From Blastocatellia bacterium (GTDB taxonomy: Bacteria; Acidobacteriota; Blastocatellia; HR10), in assembly GCA_035573895.1 (NCBI GenBank), contig DATLZR010000035.1, positions 1 through 57,393 of the forward strand: a DNA stretch of 57,393 nucleotides, given 5' to 3'. Of this stretch, positions 7,212 through 17,202 are shown one piece after another (positions within the stretch are counted from its first letter, which is position 1; each line of letters starts with the position of its first letter). The notes beneath the pieces were generated by a model that saw only the letters and a list, made by a program, of their open reading frames with translations, was not told where the DNA came from and made no database searches. The translations under genes and the position numbers were made by a program.

Positions 7212-8660
7212 ATGATGAAGGCGACAAAAGTCAAAGAGATACGGCAGGAAAAAGCGTCCACCGTGTTGGAAGAGTTGGTCCTTTCGGGCCACTTTGGGGA
7301 AGCCGAAAGGCTGAGCGAAACTCTTCCGGCGGCATCTGTGCGGGTCGCTGCCCTGAAGGCGCAGGTTCTGATTTATAAGGGACAACTGGAGGAAGCGGCC
7401 GAGGTTTTGGCTCCCTTCGAGAACAAGCTCACGGAAGCCAGCCTCAGTGATGCAGCAGAATTTGGTCTGGCCAGAGCCGAGCTTGCCTATTGGCGTGGGG
7501 AATATGAGGAAGCGGAGAGGCACGCGCAGGTTGTCTATGGGATCTTCAGCCTCAATAATGATCCGGTGGGGTTGGCCCGCTCGCTCTATATGCTCGGCCG
7601 TATTAAACGGCGCGGGGGGGACTTTGATCGGGCTAAGCAATACATGCTCCAGGCCCTTGACTACACCTCGTCGCTACGCGGCGATCAAGCTGATTTCCTC
7701 ATCGGATTAATCTTCTTCAATCTCGGAGCGATAAATCACATTCTCGGTGACTTCAGGGAGGCGGAGGCTGACTTCCTCAGGGCAATAGAGTTGCTCAAGA
7801 GGGTGGAAGGTGGTCGCTATTACGGCCTGGCGTTGAGCAGTTACGGAGCGCTCCTCAATAGTAAGGGCCACTATGAACAAGCCGCGCAAATGCTTCAAAG
7901 TGCCTACAACTGCTTCACGGTAAATGCTTGTTTTGATGACCTCGCGCACACGACTAACAATCTGGCCTATTCTTATATCAGAATGGGCCAGTTCGATAAA
8001 GCAACCAAACTGCTCGACGAAAGTCTTGAACTGCGCCGTCGTTCCAAAGACATTGCTGGAGAAGCTGCTACTCTGGAACTCATTGGCAGATTAAGATTCG
8101 AACAAGGGAAGCTTGAGGACGCAGAGAAGGCACTCAAGCAGGCCATTGAAGTAGCTGAACTGGCAGACAATCCGAGCGAGAAGGCGGTGGCCCTCATTAC
8201 ACTGGGGAGGGTGGTGATGGCGAAACGTCTTTTCGACGACAGTCAGCAAGCCCTTGAGGAAGCGCTTAAACTGGCCATTGAGCTCAAAAACAAATCGCTT
8301 CAGGCCGAAGCCCATACCTATTTAGCGGAGCTGAGCGTGCTCAGGGGCAACGGCATGCAAGCCCTTGATCATCTCAAGCGGGCGAAAAATTTGATCAACG
8401 GCTATAGCGATGCTTATCTACTTGAGCAGATTGACCGAATCGAAAAGCTTGTACAGGCAGAGAAGGTGAGAACAGAAGAAGGGATCTTCATCATCAAGGG
8501 GAGCTTCTTACCGACATGGCGAGAAGCTCACGAATCTCTCGGCAGGTTCTTGCTCACTGAGGCACTTAAACATGCCGGAGAGAACCAAACTCGCGCCGCC
8601 GAACTGCTCGGCGTCACTAAGGCCTATATCACTATGCTTCGAAAGAAGTATGGCGTGTGA
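7212..8660 (+). CDS. TPR-repeat regulator with C-terminal Fis-type HTH
   Basis: 482 residues. Roughly residues 20-430 are tandem TPR-like helical pairs (LARAELAYWRGEYEEAERHA, LARSLYMLGRIKRRGGDF, LAYSYIRMGQFDKA, LRFEQGKLEDAEKALKQA). The last 34 residues (TEALKHAGENQTRAAELLG, VTKAYITMLRKKYGV) match the Fis-type helix-turn-helix. No kinase, receiver, AAA+ or membrane segment is seen, so it looks like a soluble one-component regulator whose TPR solenoid may bind a peptide or protein. GGAGG stands 6-9 bases before two adjacent ATGs (7212, 7215). It has its own promoter with a possible operator, and 22 bases downstream comes an exported peptide precursor. The domain order is opposite to classic RRNPP regulators (HTH first). 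Its ligand is unknown. Base composition is visibly more AT-rich than the flanking housekeeping genes. Confidence 0.88.
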   Translation: MMKATKVKEIRQEKASTVLEELVLSGHFGEAERLSETLPAASVRVAALKAQVLIYKGQLEEAAEVLAPFENKLTEASLSDAAEFGLARAELAYWRGEYEEAERHAQVVYGIFSLNNDPVGLARSLYMLGRIKRRGGDFDRAKQYMLQALDYTSSLRGDQADFLIGLIFFNLGAINHILGDFREAEADFLRAIELLKRVEGGRYYGLALSSYGALLNSKGHYEQAAQMLQSAYNCFTVNACFDDLAHTTNNLAYSYIRMGQFDKATKLLDESLELRRRSKDIAGEAATLELIGRLRFEQGKLEDAEKALKQAIEVAELADNPSEKAVALITLGRVVMAKRLFDDSQQALEEALKLAIELKNKSLQAEAHTYLAELSVLRGNGMQALDHLKRAKNLINGYSDAYLLEQIDRIEKLVQAEKVRTEEGIFIIKGSFLPTWREAHESLGRFLLTEALKHAGENQTRAAELLGVTKAYITMLRKKYGV

Positions 8661-8682
8661 CTGAATAAGGAGGACACACAGT

Positions 8683-9000
8683 ATGCGGAAAGCAATAGCC
8701 GTATCCATCTTGTTCGTCCTTACCGCTTGTTTTCTCCCTGTCAGGGCTGGCCAGACGCATGGAGGGAGACCTTTTCTTCCGGGAGACGATTTGGTCTTTG
8801 GAGGGCAGACTCACGGGGGAAGACCGTTCATCGCCACGGCTGTCACCTTAAATGAAGCGAGCGCATCTGCTGCTGAAGGCAGCGTGTATTCCATGCCGGT
8901 GTATTACGATCCTTTTATCCCACAGCCGCTATGGGGCGAACTCAGTTTTCTCGATATTGTGGATTTTCTCTTCAACATCCACCTTCTTCTTTTCTACTGA
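8683..9000 (+). CDS. exported small protein with two GQTHGGRPF repeats
   Basis: 105 residues, 22 bases after the TPR regulator and preceded by AAGGAGG, so almost certainly co-transcribed. The N-terminus (MRKAIAVSILFVLTACF) is an export signal; cleavage could follow VRA (about residue 22), or LTAC could be a lipobox (Cys16). GQTHGGRPF occurs at residues 23-31 and 41-49. Seven of the nine codons differ between copies without an amino-acid change, so the peptide itself is conserved. The rest is less polar and ends in a hydrophobic tail (FLFNIHLLLFY). I recognise no family. By layout it could be a signal-peptide precursor read by the upstream TPR protein; a surface-displayed structural repeat is the alternative. 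Confidence 0.8.
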   Translation: MRKAIAVSILFVLTACFLPVRAGQTHGGRPFLPGDDLVFGGQTHGGRPFIATAVTLNEASASAAEGSVYSMPVYYDPFIPQPLWGELSFLDIVDFLFNIHLLLFY

Positions 9001-9612
9001 GCAAGCTACAGAGCCAATCTTTTATCTCCGCTACGGAAGGGGTGGGGAATAAGAAAGGGGCGTGCTCCTGCTCATGCACGTCTTGATCCCCGCCCCCGCG
9101 AAAAGGAGCCGTGAAAGGCTCTCTCCTACACAGCAGCGAAGGTGCACCTCCTTAGGAGGGTACGCCAACATGTTGCACTCACGCTGAGTGTGCGAGAACC
9201 ATTTCAAAACTCTCCTCAGCTTGAGAACATTGCTGCAAGGCCCGTAAATCAAGATCCCCCCAACGGTCGCCCTCTCAGGCCGAGCACTCACGGCTGGTTT
9301 CTGAACAGGGGGATCAGACATCATCTGCCAGGGCGGTTATTCCTTTAAGACTTACGCAATACACGAGGGTAGTCTGAATGAGATCGCTCAGGTAGGATGA
9401 ACGTCACCCTTGGGGTCAGAAAATTTCTGGCCGCGTAATACCAATTGCCTTTTGAAGAACCCTCATGAATTGCCCATAACTGGTTACGGGAACGGGATCT
9501 ATAAATCCGAAATCCACCCCTCCGCAATCTGCAATTGGTATAAGTCTGTCAGAGCGTCAATTTTCTGATGGCGTAAGAACGATGCCATTGAAACGGCCAC
9601 AAGCTCCTCTCC
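9001..9612. other. intergenic region without a recognisable gene
   Basis: About 610 bases. I see only short, uncharacteristic open frames on either strand. It holds a nested inverted repeat just after the peptide gene (listed separately) and a palindrome cctccttaggagg near 9150. No tRNA, IS end or conserved motif was recognised. Confidence 0.6.
9057..9091 (+). terminator. possible terminator hairpin after the TPR/peptide operon
   Basis: Nested inverted repeat gggg-cgtgc ... gcacg-(7 bases)-cccc about 57 bases after the stop of the repeat-peptide gene. There is no U-run, so function is uncertain. Confidence 0.3.
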
Positions 9613-10140
9613 ATGTTGGCAGAACAGTCCAGCTATGAGTATAATAGCCACTTGTTGCAACCGGTGGCGGTCATGTCCATCGAAGAAATACTGCGTCGGG
9701 CGCAGGTGACTGAGCTGATTCTCTCGCCCTGTGTGTGCGTGTCTCGGGCAACACCGCTCGGACAGGTATTGGAGAGAATGCGGCAGGAGCGTCTCGGCTG
9801 TGTGGTTGTGTGTGAGGAGGATCGCGTGGTCGGGATCTTTACCGACCGTGATGTGTTGATGAAAGTTGTCGGAGCGGACGTTGATCGAACCTCTCCAATC
9901 GAGGCGTTCATGACGCCCGATCCGACGATCGTTCGCGCTAGGGATCGGATCTGGGAAGCGATGCGGTTGATGGACGAAGGAGGGTATCGCAACCTTCCCC
10001 TTGTGGATGACAACGGGCGCTGCCGCGGGATCGTCTCCGTTGGCAGTATCATAGACTTTCTCGCTGCCCACTTCCCGACCGAGGTCTACAACCTGCCCCC
10101 GCGCGCCGATCAGACGTTTGCTGCCCCGGATGGGGCTTGA
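9613..10140 (+). CDS. CBS-domain pair protein upstream of KorAB
   Basis: 175 residues made almost entirely of two CBS motifs. The first (about residues 45-95) includes VVGIFTDRDVLMKVVG; the second (about 100-155) includes YRNLPLVDDNGRCRGIVSV. Such Bateman modules bind adenine nucleotides or S-adenosyl compounds and regulate partner proteins. There is no catalytic domain. The start may instead be the ATG at 9673 (MSIEEILRR), since neither site has a convincing ribosome site. It lies 91 bases before korA, and a second CBS protein follows korB. Energy-dependent control of the oxidoreductase is therefore a reasonable inference. Confidence 0.88.
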   Translation: MLAEQSSYEYNSHLLQPVAVMSIEEILRRAQVTELILSPCVCVSRATPLGQVLERMRQERLGCVVVCEEDRVVGIFTDRDVLMKVVGADVDRTSPIEAFMTPDPTIVRARDRIWEAMRLMDEGGYRNLPLVDDNGRCRGIVSVGSIIDFLAAHFPTEVYNLPPRADQTFAAPDGA

Positions 10141-10231
10141 AGGGTACCTCGCCAGCACGGGAGCCCGGTACGAGGCAGCATCAGCATGGGGAAGCATCAT
10201 CTCAAAGAAAACAATAATCAGTGAGGCAAGG

Positions 10232-12090
10232 ATGGATATGGAAAGGGTTGGTCTTGCAGAGGCAGAAGTCAAGCACCGTATCGAAGAGCTGGAAACCGTG
10301 ACGGTCCGTTTCGCTGGAGACTCCGGCGATGGAATGCAACTGACGGGAACTCAGTTCAGCAATACGACGGCCATCGTGGGGAACGATCTTGGTACGTTTC
10401 CTGACTTCCCCGCAGAGATTCGTGCGCCCGCCGGAACGCTGCCGGGCGTGAGCGCCTATCAAATTTGTTTTAGCAGCCGGGATATTCGCACGCCGGGCGA
10501 TCAACCGGACGTGCTGGTTGCGATGAATCCGGCGGCCCTCAAAGTTCATCTCCCTGACCTCCCTGAAGGAGGAATGATTATCGTCAACACGGATGCTTTC
10601 ACCGAGCAGAATTTGAAGAAGGCCGGATATTCCTCAAATCCCCTAGAAGACGGATCGCTGGCGAAGTATCGGGTATTTAAGATCCCCATCACCACGGTCA
10701 ACATGAGCGCCCTGCGCGAGATCAATCTTCCGGCCAAAGACAAAGAACGATGCAAGAATTTTTGGGCTCTGGGATTGATGTACTGGCTCTTCGATCGTCC
10801 CCTTGAGCCGACCCTCCGCTGGATCGAGGAGAAATTCAAGAAGAATCCCGAACTGGCCAAAGCGAATGCAACGGCGCTGCGGGCCGGCTACGCCTATGCT
10901 GACGCCAGCGAGATTTTCACCACTCACTATCGGGTGAAGAAGGCCCAGATAGCGCCTGGAGTCTATCGAAAGATCACCGGCAATGAAGCTCTCGCTCTCG
11001 GTTTGATTGCGGCATCGGAGCTGGCCGGGCATCCGCTCTTCTATGCGAGTTATCCCATCACGCCCGCCAGTGATATTCTCCACGAACTGGCCGTGCACAA
11101 GAATTTCGGTGTGCGCACGTTCCAGGCGGAGGACGAGATCGCAGCCATGTGTGCCGCCATCGGCGCGAGTTTCGTCGGGTATCTGGGAGCGACGGGAACA
11201 AGCGGTCCGGGGATGTGCCTTAAGTCGGAGGCCATCAATCTCGCCGTCATGACCGAGCTACCGGTGGTGATCTTGGATATTCAACGGGCCGGACCGAGTA
11301 CGGGGATGCCCACGAAAACAGAGCAGGGCGATCTCCTCCAAGCCTTGTTCGGTCGCAACAGCGATAGCCCATTGGTCGTCCTGGCTCCGGCGACACCCTC
11401 GGATTGCTTCTATATGGCCATCGAAGCCTTCCGCCTGGCGACGAAATACATGACGCCGGTGATCGTGCTTTCGGACGGTTATCTCGCCAATGGAGCGGAG
11501 CCGTGGAAGCTGCCCTCGCTGGAGGAATTGCCCAAGATCGAAATCAAATTCCGTACCGATCCCAACGGGTTCTATCCCTACCAGCGTGACCCGGAAACTC
11601 TGGCGCGACCGTGGGCGATACCGGGAACGCCGGGGCTGGAACACCGCATTGGGGGGTTGGAGAAGCAGCATATCACTGGCAACGTCAGCTATGATCCTGA
11701 GAACCATCAACTGATGACTCACCTCCGGGCCGAGAAGATCGCGCGCGTGGCGCAGGACATCCCCGATGTCGAAGTCTTCGGGGACACAGAGGGCGAACTC
11801 CTTGTCGTCGGCTGGGGCGGAACCTACGGCGCCATCACCTCGGCTGTCGAACAGGTTCAGGCGAAAGGTCTACCGGTCTCCAGCATTCATCTCCGGTATC
11901 TCAATCCCCTTCCTCGCAATCTCGGCCAGGTTCTATCACGCTTCCGCAAAGTCCTCGTCCCGGAACTCAATATGGGACAACTCGTATTTCTACTACGGGC
12001 CAAATATTTGGTGGATGCGATTCCCTTCAACAAGGTCAAGGGAAGGCCCTTTAAGATCTCCGAATTAGTGATGAAAATCGAGGAACTGCT

Positions 12091-12094
<4 letters not shown>
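10232..12094 (+). CDS. korA: 2-oxoacid:ferredoxin oxidoreductase, fused gamma-alpha subunit
   Basis: With KorB it oxidatively decarboxylates a 2-oxoacid (likely 2-oxoglutarate) to acyl-CoA, reducing ferredoxin; this could run the oxidative or reductive TCA step. The N-terminal gamma domain (about residues 20-210, FAGDSGDGMQLTG, PAEIRAPAGTLPG) is followed by the alpha/pyrimidine domain (YPITPASDI, ATGTSGPGMCLKSEAINLA, RAGPSTGMPTKTEQGDL). About 620 residues, typical for fused KorA. I chose the ATG at 10232, with GAGG 5 bases upstream; a longer frame opens at 10118 but overlaps the CBS gene. The ATGA junction with korB shows coupling. Substrate specificity is not provable by eye. Confidence 0.93.
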
Positions 12095-13131
<1,037 letters not shown>

Positions 13132-13214
13132 CTTTAAGTCTCGGGAGCGCCCGATAGGTAAACGCGGCCAAAGGCGTTCGGCCGGAGCTGATCGCTTCAC
13201 AGGATATCACAAGC

Positions 13215-13724
13215 ATGATCTGTCCAGCCTGCGGTCACGACAATCTTCCCGGCGCGGAGACATGCGAGGTATGCCTATGGGATTTAATGGATTTGGATTT
13301 ACCAGCTCCCCGCGCGGGCTTGCAAAAGCACTTGCTGGAGGATACGCTGAGCCGTCTCCCCCTGGCTCATCCCGTGAGCGTTTCCCGGCACGATCCGGTT
13401 TCGACGGCAATTGCTGCGATGAAGCAGCATCGGGTCGGCTGTGCTTTGGTCGTTGAGGGGGAGAAGCTCGTCGGCATTTTAACCGAGCGCGATGTGTTGC
13501 TGAAACTCACCGAGCCCGGCCTTGATCTTCACCGGATTCCCGTGGATCGGGTGATGACACACGATCCGGTCACCCTGAGCGAGCAGGATACACTGGCGGT
13601 GACTCTCCATCAGATGTCCCTCGGAGGATTTCGCCATCTCCCGGTTGTGACCGGGGATGGCCGACCTCGCGGCGTCGTTTCGGTCAAGGACATTTTTCGC
13701 TATATCTTCTCGCTCTGCCGCTAA
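13215..13724 (+). CDS. zinc-ribbon plus CBS-pair protein downstream of KorAB
   Basis: 169 residues: an N-terminal zinc ribbon (MICPACGHDNLPGAETCEVC, two CxxC pairs) followed by two CBS motifs (EKLVGILTERDVLLKLTEP; RHLPVVTGDGRPRGVVSVKD). It is clearly related in design to the CBS protein upstream of korA. No enzyme domain. The likely role is nucleotide-sensing regulation of the adjacent oxidoreductase or of its expression, by position only. The ribosome site is weak (AGGA 11 bases upstream). Confidence 0.88.
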   Translation: MICPACGHDNLPGAETCEVCLWDLMDLDLPAPRAGLQKHLLEDTLSRLPLAHPVSVSRHDPVSTAIAAMKQHRVGCALVVEGEKLVGILTERDVLLKLTEPGLDLHRIPVDRVMTHDPVTLSEQDTLAVTLHQMSLGGFRHLPVVTGDGRPRGVVSVKDIFRYIFSLCR

Positions 13725-14265
13725 GATTCGTGAGACCGATTGCCTCGGGGGAATGGCTCTCTCCGATTCGCGATAGCATCCCAACTAGGACTCCCAACAG
13801 GCGGATGCTTATCCGAGATCTGCCCCTGGTCTTCAACTCGCACCTGAGACCCCTTCGCCCAAAAGATTACGTCGAAATTCCGACCAGCTCAGGGTTCAAA
13901 ATTTCCTGAACACCCCCTGAGGGGCAGAGGACCTAGAGGCGAGGGTACTTGGTGCGTCAGCAGTTGAGTTAGAGTGCCGGGCTATCCCAGGTTCGGTATT
14001 ATCCTCGTACGGCAGGAGCCTCACCGGGTCAACATGTATCCTTAGCTCCCGCGATGGATGGCGGATCTCCAGTCCATTGGGAGGTGCTCATCTTTATCAC
14101 CGCGCCGCAACACGTCGGTCCCAAAGTCCCACCAGTTTAAAGCAAAGCGGACCGTTATTCAGAGCTCTGCCAGAAGCATATGGGTGATCGCCAGAGAGCG
14201 TGTCCCTGGCCTTCCATTCAAAAGCTATGAATGGTCGGTTTCCTTGCGGAGCCGGCAATCTTCCC
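13725..14265. other. intergenic region without a recognisable gene
   Basis: About 540 bases between convergent genes. I looked for tRNA, terminators and small frames with ribosome sites and found none convincing; a small cccctgagggg hairpin occurs near 13915. One short frame on the minus strand around 14097-14327 has no ribosome site and no familiar motif. Confidence 0.55.
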
Positions 14266-14982
14266 TTATCGCTCGCGCTTCTGTTGTTGCATCTGCCCAA
14301 GTTGCTGGCGCAGCTCCTGGGCCACATCGGGATGGCCCGCCTGCTCCGCCGCCTGGATCTTTTGTTTCAACAGATCGTACTTCACTGGCCAGTCAGGCGT
14401 TTCCGCGAAGACGCTCTCAGGAGGCTCTCCCAACTGAATCTTTGTCGGCTCGATAACTTCTACTCCCCGATCCCAGACCATAACGACCTTAATCGGTATA
14501 CCCTGAAGGGCAGGAGCAACGTAGACCTCTGTGTATCCCACACCGTTCTGCTTGGGGAAGCGCAACACATACGTCTTATAGCCCAGAACAGAATCCACGC
14601 GCACAAGATGGGGATCCTTCGCTAGAGCATCTTCGGACAATTTCGGCCTCTTGGCCTGCATGGCTGAGAGGTAGTCGAGCACCTGATTCTCTCGACCAAC
14701 CCGGAAAACGCCACGTCCCGGCATCCCGAAGACGACATCCTCACGATCAACCGTGCCATCGTCCCGATAGTAGGTGGCAACCTCCTTAAAGGCCCCATTC
14801 GATCGCTGATATCTTACGTGGATGGCGCGAAGTGACGATTTACTGTTACCGGTTAAGGTGAAGGTCTGCGTTGCAATCAGAGTGAACCCCATCGGAGGCG
14901 TCTGTTCCCTTGCGTGCCTTATCGAATAAGCCAGGCCGACAGTGACCCCGCTTAAGAGAAGCAAGCTGAGAGACAGTTTCAT
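14266..14982 (-). CDS. exported protein of unknown function
   Basis: About 238 residues from the preferred ATG at 14982 (AGGAG 7 bases upstream). It begins MKLSLSLLLLSG, a signal peptide or membrane anchor, then a beta-rich region (residues about 30-190), and ends in a Gln-rich helical tail (LRQQLGQMQQQ). A start at 15012 would add 10 residues. I do not recognise a family; the text around FKEVATYYRDDGTVDRED and YVLRFPKQNGVGYTEVYV suggests a periplasmic beta-sandwich. It sits 73 bases after a cysteine-rich exported peptide gene in the same direction, so the two may form one unit. Confidence 0.72.
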   Translation of the reverse strand: MKLSLSLLLLSGVTVGLAYSIRHAREQTPPMGFTLIATQTFTLTGNSKSSLRAIHVRYQRSNGAFKEVATYYRDDGTVDREDVVFGMPGRGVFRVGRENQVLDYLSAMQAKRPKLSEDALAKDPHLVRVDSVLGYKTYVLRFPKQNGVGYTEVYVAPALQGIPIKVVMVWDRGVEVIEPTKIQLGEPPESVFAETPDWPVKYDLLKQKIQAAEQAGHPDVAQELRQQLGQMQQQKRER

Positions 14983-15055
14983 TATCTTGCTCCTGGGAAA
15001 TGCTTGTCTCATCCATTTTCCCCTATGAGCGATTCTCGTTTCCGTAGTGAGATGA

Positions 15056-15361
15056 CTAGGGGTAGCAACCATAACAGCAACCCTCCCAGTGTTCAAAGGA
15101 ATCGGTATCGGCGCACCGCCCAAATTCATGATAGCAGCAATCTCGGCGCGTCCCACACTCGCATTCAGGGCTACACCAGACGGCCATTACCTCAATAGTG
15201 CACTGCAACGGGTTACCACAAGTGAAGGTCAGGCCGCAGCCTGACGACTGAGCGCCGACTTTGGTAGGCTGCGACATTACTGATAGCCCCACTACAAGTA
15301 ACAGGACTGCGATAGTCATCGCACAAAGGACGGCCCTATACGGACCTTCGGCCTTCCTCAT
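15056..15361 (-). CDS. small exported cysteine-rich protein (12 Cys in mature part)
   Basis: 101 residues from the ATG at 15361, chosen because AAGGAGG lies 5 bases upstream. Residues 1-35 form a signal peptide with a long hydrophobic core. The mature region of about 63 residues carries 12 cysteines, including CSPECEC, RDCCYH and GCCYGCYP. An even number and the clustered spacing suggest disulfide knots in an oxidising compartment; a metal-binding peptide is the alternative. No named family recognised. A promoter (TTGACA-17-TAAGAA) sits immediately upstream, and an exported protein gene follows. Confidence 0.78.
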   Translation of the reverse strand: MRKAEGPYRAVLCAMTIAVLLLVVGLSVMSQPTKVGAQSSGCGLTFTCGNPLQCTIEVMAVWCSPECECGTRRDCCYHEFGRCADTDSFEHWEGCCYGCYP

Positions 15362-15380
15362 TGTGACCTCCTTGCTTCTG

Positions 15381-15409
15381 TTCTTACAAAAGACGAAAGT
15401 GACTGTCAA
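15381..15409 (-). promoter_or_regulatory. promoter of the cysteine-rich protein gene
   Basis: Minus-strand TTGACA (15409-15404), 17-base spacer, TAAGAA (15386-15381); the start codon is at 15361, giving a short 5' leader that still includes the AAGGAGG. Confidence 0.55.
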
Positions 15410-15712
15410 GCATCTTAATCAAATTTTAATGCCTTCCCGCCAATAATAACGCGAGGGCTTGCGCCAATATCTTTGCCGCAAGATTGGGAGTCCTTCTCTC
15501 TTCGGTGTTGCCGTAACAAGTTAAGAGGGATATCTTGCGATAGGGAAAGGGTAGGTAGAACGGGCTTCCTGAGGCGAAAATCCTATGGGAGCACAAACTC
15601 ACCGGCACTGGACGTTAGGTCTACACCCTGGAACAATCACGCCGGGGAGCCTCTTGAACAATCGGAGAGGGGCCGGGAATTCACCCCTCTCCGGCTTCAA
15701 AGGAGGAATGAG
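15410..15712. other. intergenic region with no recognised gene
   Basis: About 300 bases between the Tad-like gene and the promoter of the cysteine-rich gene. No small frame with a convincing ribosome site. The one clear element is the hairpin at 15664-15692. Confidence 0.55.
15664..15692 (-). terminator. hairpin downstream of the Tad-like gene
   Basis: Perfect 9-bp stem ggagagggg / cccctctcc with an 11-base loop, 21 bases past the stop of the gene at 15713-16933. Only a weak U-tract follows on the minus strand (GATTGTTC). Confidence 0.5.
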
Positions 15713-16933
15713 CTACTGGAGAAATTCTGCCGGATTGACGAGTTCGACTGTCCCCAGCATTCGTCCCGCAGCGCCGGCCGTACTGCTCGATGTAGAGGTC
15801 GTACGGTCCGCCCGAATGGCCTTAGGCAAACGGCGATTGATGAAGACGCCGTAGACGCGGCTGCCGCTCACACTAGCGATGAAAAAGCTGCCGATATTGG
15901 CCACGCGAAATGTCGTGCGTCCATTGCCGGGAGGAGCAGTTGGATCAAACAGCGCGATCGGGACGATGCGCGGGCTCTCATTGGGCGGATAGCGATCGCT
16001 CCAGACGTACTTCCGACCGTTGGGACCCGTCACCAATCGGGCTCCAGGATCGAGGCTCATGAGGTAGTCAACCCCCTGCTTGGTCGGCCCGGTCATATTG
16101 CCGGTCTCGGTCGTGAGGATGTCGCCGACACGAATCGTTCCATCCCAGCCGTGACGAATGTTGTACTCATAGTTACTCGCGCCAGTTCCGCCCAATGCAA
16201 CGGGGTAGAAATTCCCCGGTGAACCATCACCGGCATTGCCGCCGGCGCCGAGTTTCAACTCCACGAGCCGTCCGTCTACATCGCGAGGAGCAATAAATCC
16301 CGTAGGAGCGCCTCCGCTACAATCGGTAAAGGTGCTGGCATCCGTATCCGCCAGGTTCGGATCGTAGGGGGAACGATAGTAATCGGCTGCTTCAATTCCA
16401 TTCCAGGTATGCAAATTAGGATTGAAGGGTCCATGATCGCCATCAAGCGGCGTCACACACTGGCTTCCGTGGGCGAATTGATCGGGGGCCGAGAACGGCC
16501 GCCAGCCTCCGCTGCCACCGACGACCGGGGCGGCCGTAGCGGCTGCTGCCACGCGAACCGGTACCGACCGCAACCCCACAATCATAGAGAAGAAGGTCCT
16601 GACGGGTCGGCGGATATCAATGAGGATGACATCCGGTTTAGGAAACGAGATTTCGTTCGTGGCCAGGATCACCGGCTGGCCGTCGGCACGGTTAGCCGCC
16701 GCATACTGCTTGGCCCAGCGCACGGCGGCTCCGTCTTCGGTGTAGTTGCCCGGCTGTGCCATGAGTCCCTGGGCGCCGGCGAGGGCCGCCGCATCGGCGG
16801 CGTTCTGAAGTTGATTGCGCACGACCATGAGGTAACCCACATCAACCGACAACGCTACCGCACCCAGAAAAGCAATGATGCCGGCAGTCACCAAGACGAA
16901 GATTGATCCTTTCTCCCGTTTGACACGTGTCAT
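15713..16933 (-). CDS. Tad-like (TadE/TadG-type) pilus-associated protein
   Basis: About 406 residues. The N-terminus (RVKREKGSIFVLVTAGIIAF) is a class III pilin-like hydrophobic helix, followed by VDVGYLMVVRNQLQNAADAA and AALAGAQ, the signature of putative Flp-pilus-assembly TadE/G-like proteins. The rest is a large extracytoplasmic domain rich in Gly, Asn and Thr without a recognised fold. I start at the ATG at 16933, 9 bases after AGGAGG; the ATG at 16942 abuts the ribosome site. No other tad/cpa gene is nearby, so it is an orphan here. Confidence 0.82.
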   Translation of the reverse strand: MTRVKREKGSIFVLVTAGIIAFLGAVALSVDVGYLMVVRNQLQNAADAAALAGAQGLMAQPGNYTEDGAAVRWAKQYAAANRADGQPVILATNEISFPKPDVILIDIRRPVRTFFSMIVGLRSVPVRVAAAATAAPVVGGSGGWRPFSAPDQFAHGSQCVTPLDGDHGPFNPNLHTWNGIEAADYYRSPYDPNLADTDASTFTDCSGGAPTGFIAPRDVDGRLVELKLGAGGNAGDGSPGNFYPVALGGTGASNYEYNIRHGWDGTIRVGDILTTETGNMTGPTKQGVDYLMSLDPGARLVTGPNGRKYVWSDRYPPNESPRIVPIALFDPTAPPGNGRTTFRVANIGSFFIASVSGSRVYGVFINRRLPKAIRADRTTSTSSSTAGAAGRMLGTVELVNPAEFLQ

Positions 16934-17202
16934 AGATGGCATCCTCCTGCGCCAGGAACTCTAGCATGATGGACGATCCATGCAATCGGGCAAGTGGCGT
17001 ATTTTTCTCCGTCTCGATGCCCGATTTATCGGCAGATGGTGGGGGCTTCTCGGCGGTGCACCGTCACACATCCAAAGAGGCCGCACCTCTGCCACGACGG
17101 AGCCAACTATTTGGAACAGCCTTCTCCGTCGAGAAGATGAGTGGCCCGCTCGACCGAAACCATCTTAACCTCTGGAAACTCTGAGGGAATCAGGGTATCG
17201 TA

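Noticed and set aside
9150-9185. Possible mini-gene with GGAGGG followed by ATG at about 9170
   Set aside because: The frame stops after five codons, and the ribosome-like sequence is part of a cctccttaggagg palindrome.
13860-14040. tRNA-like or structured RNA in the spacer after the zinc-ribbon CBS gene
   Set aside because: A ggttcgg-like element is present but no acceptor or anticodon stem can be paired around it.
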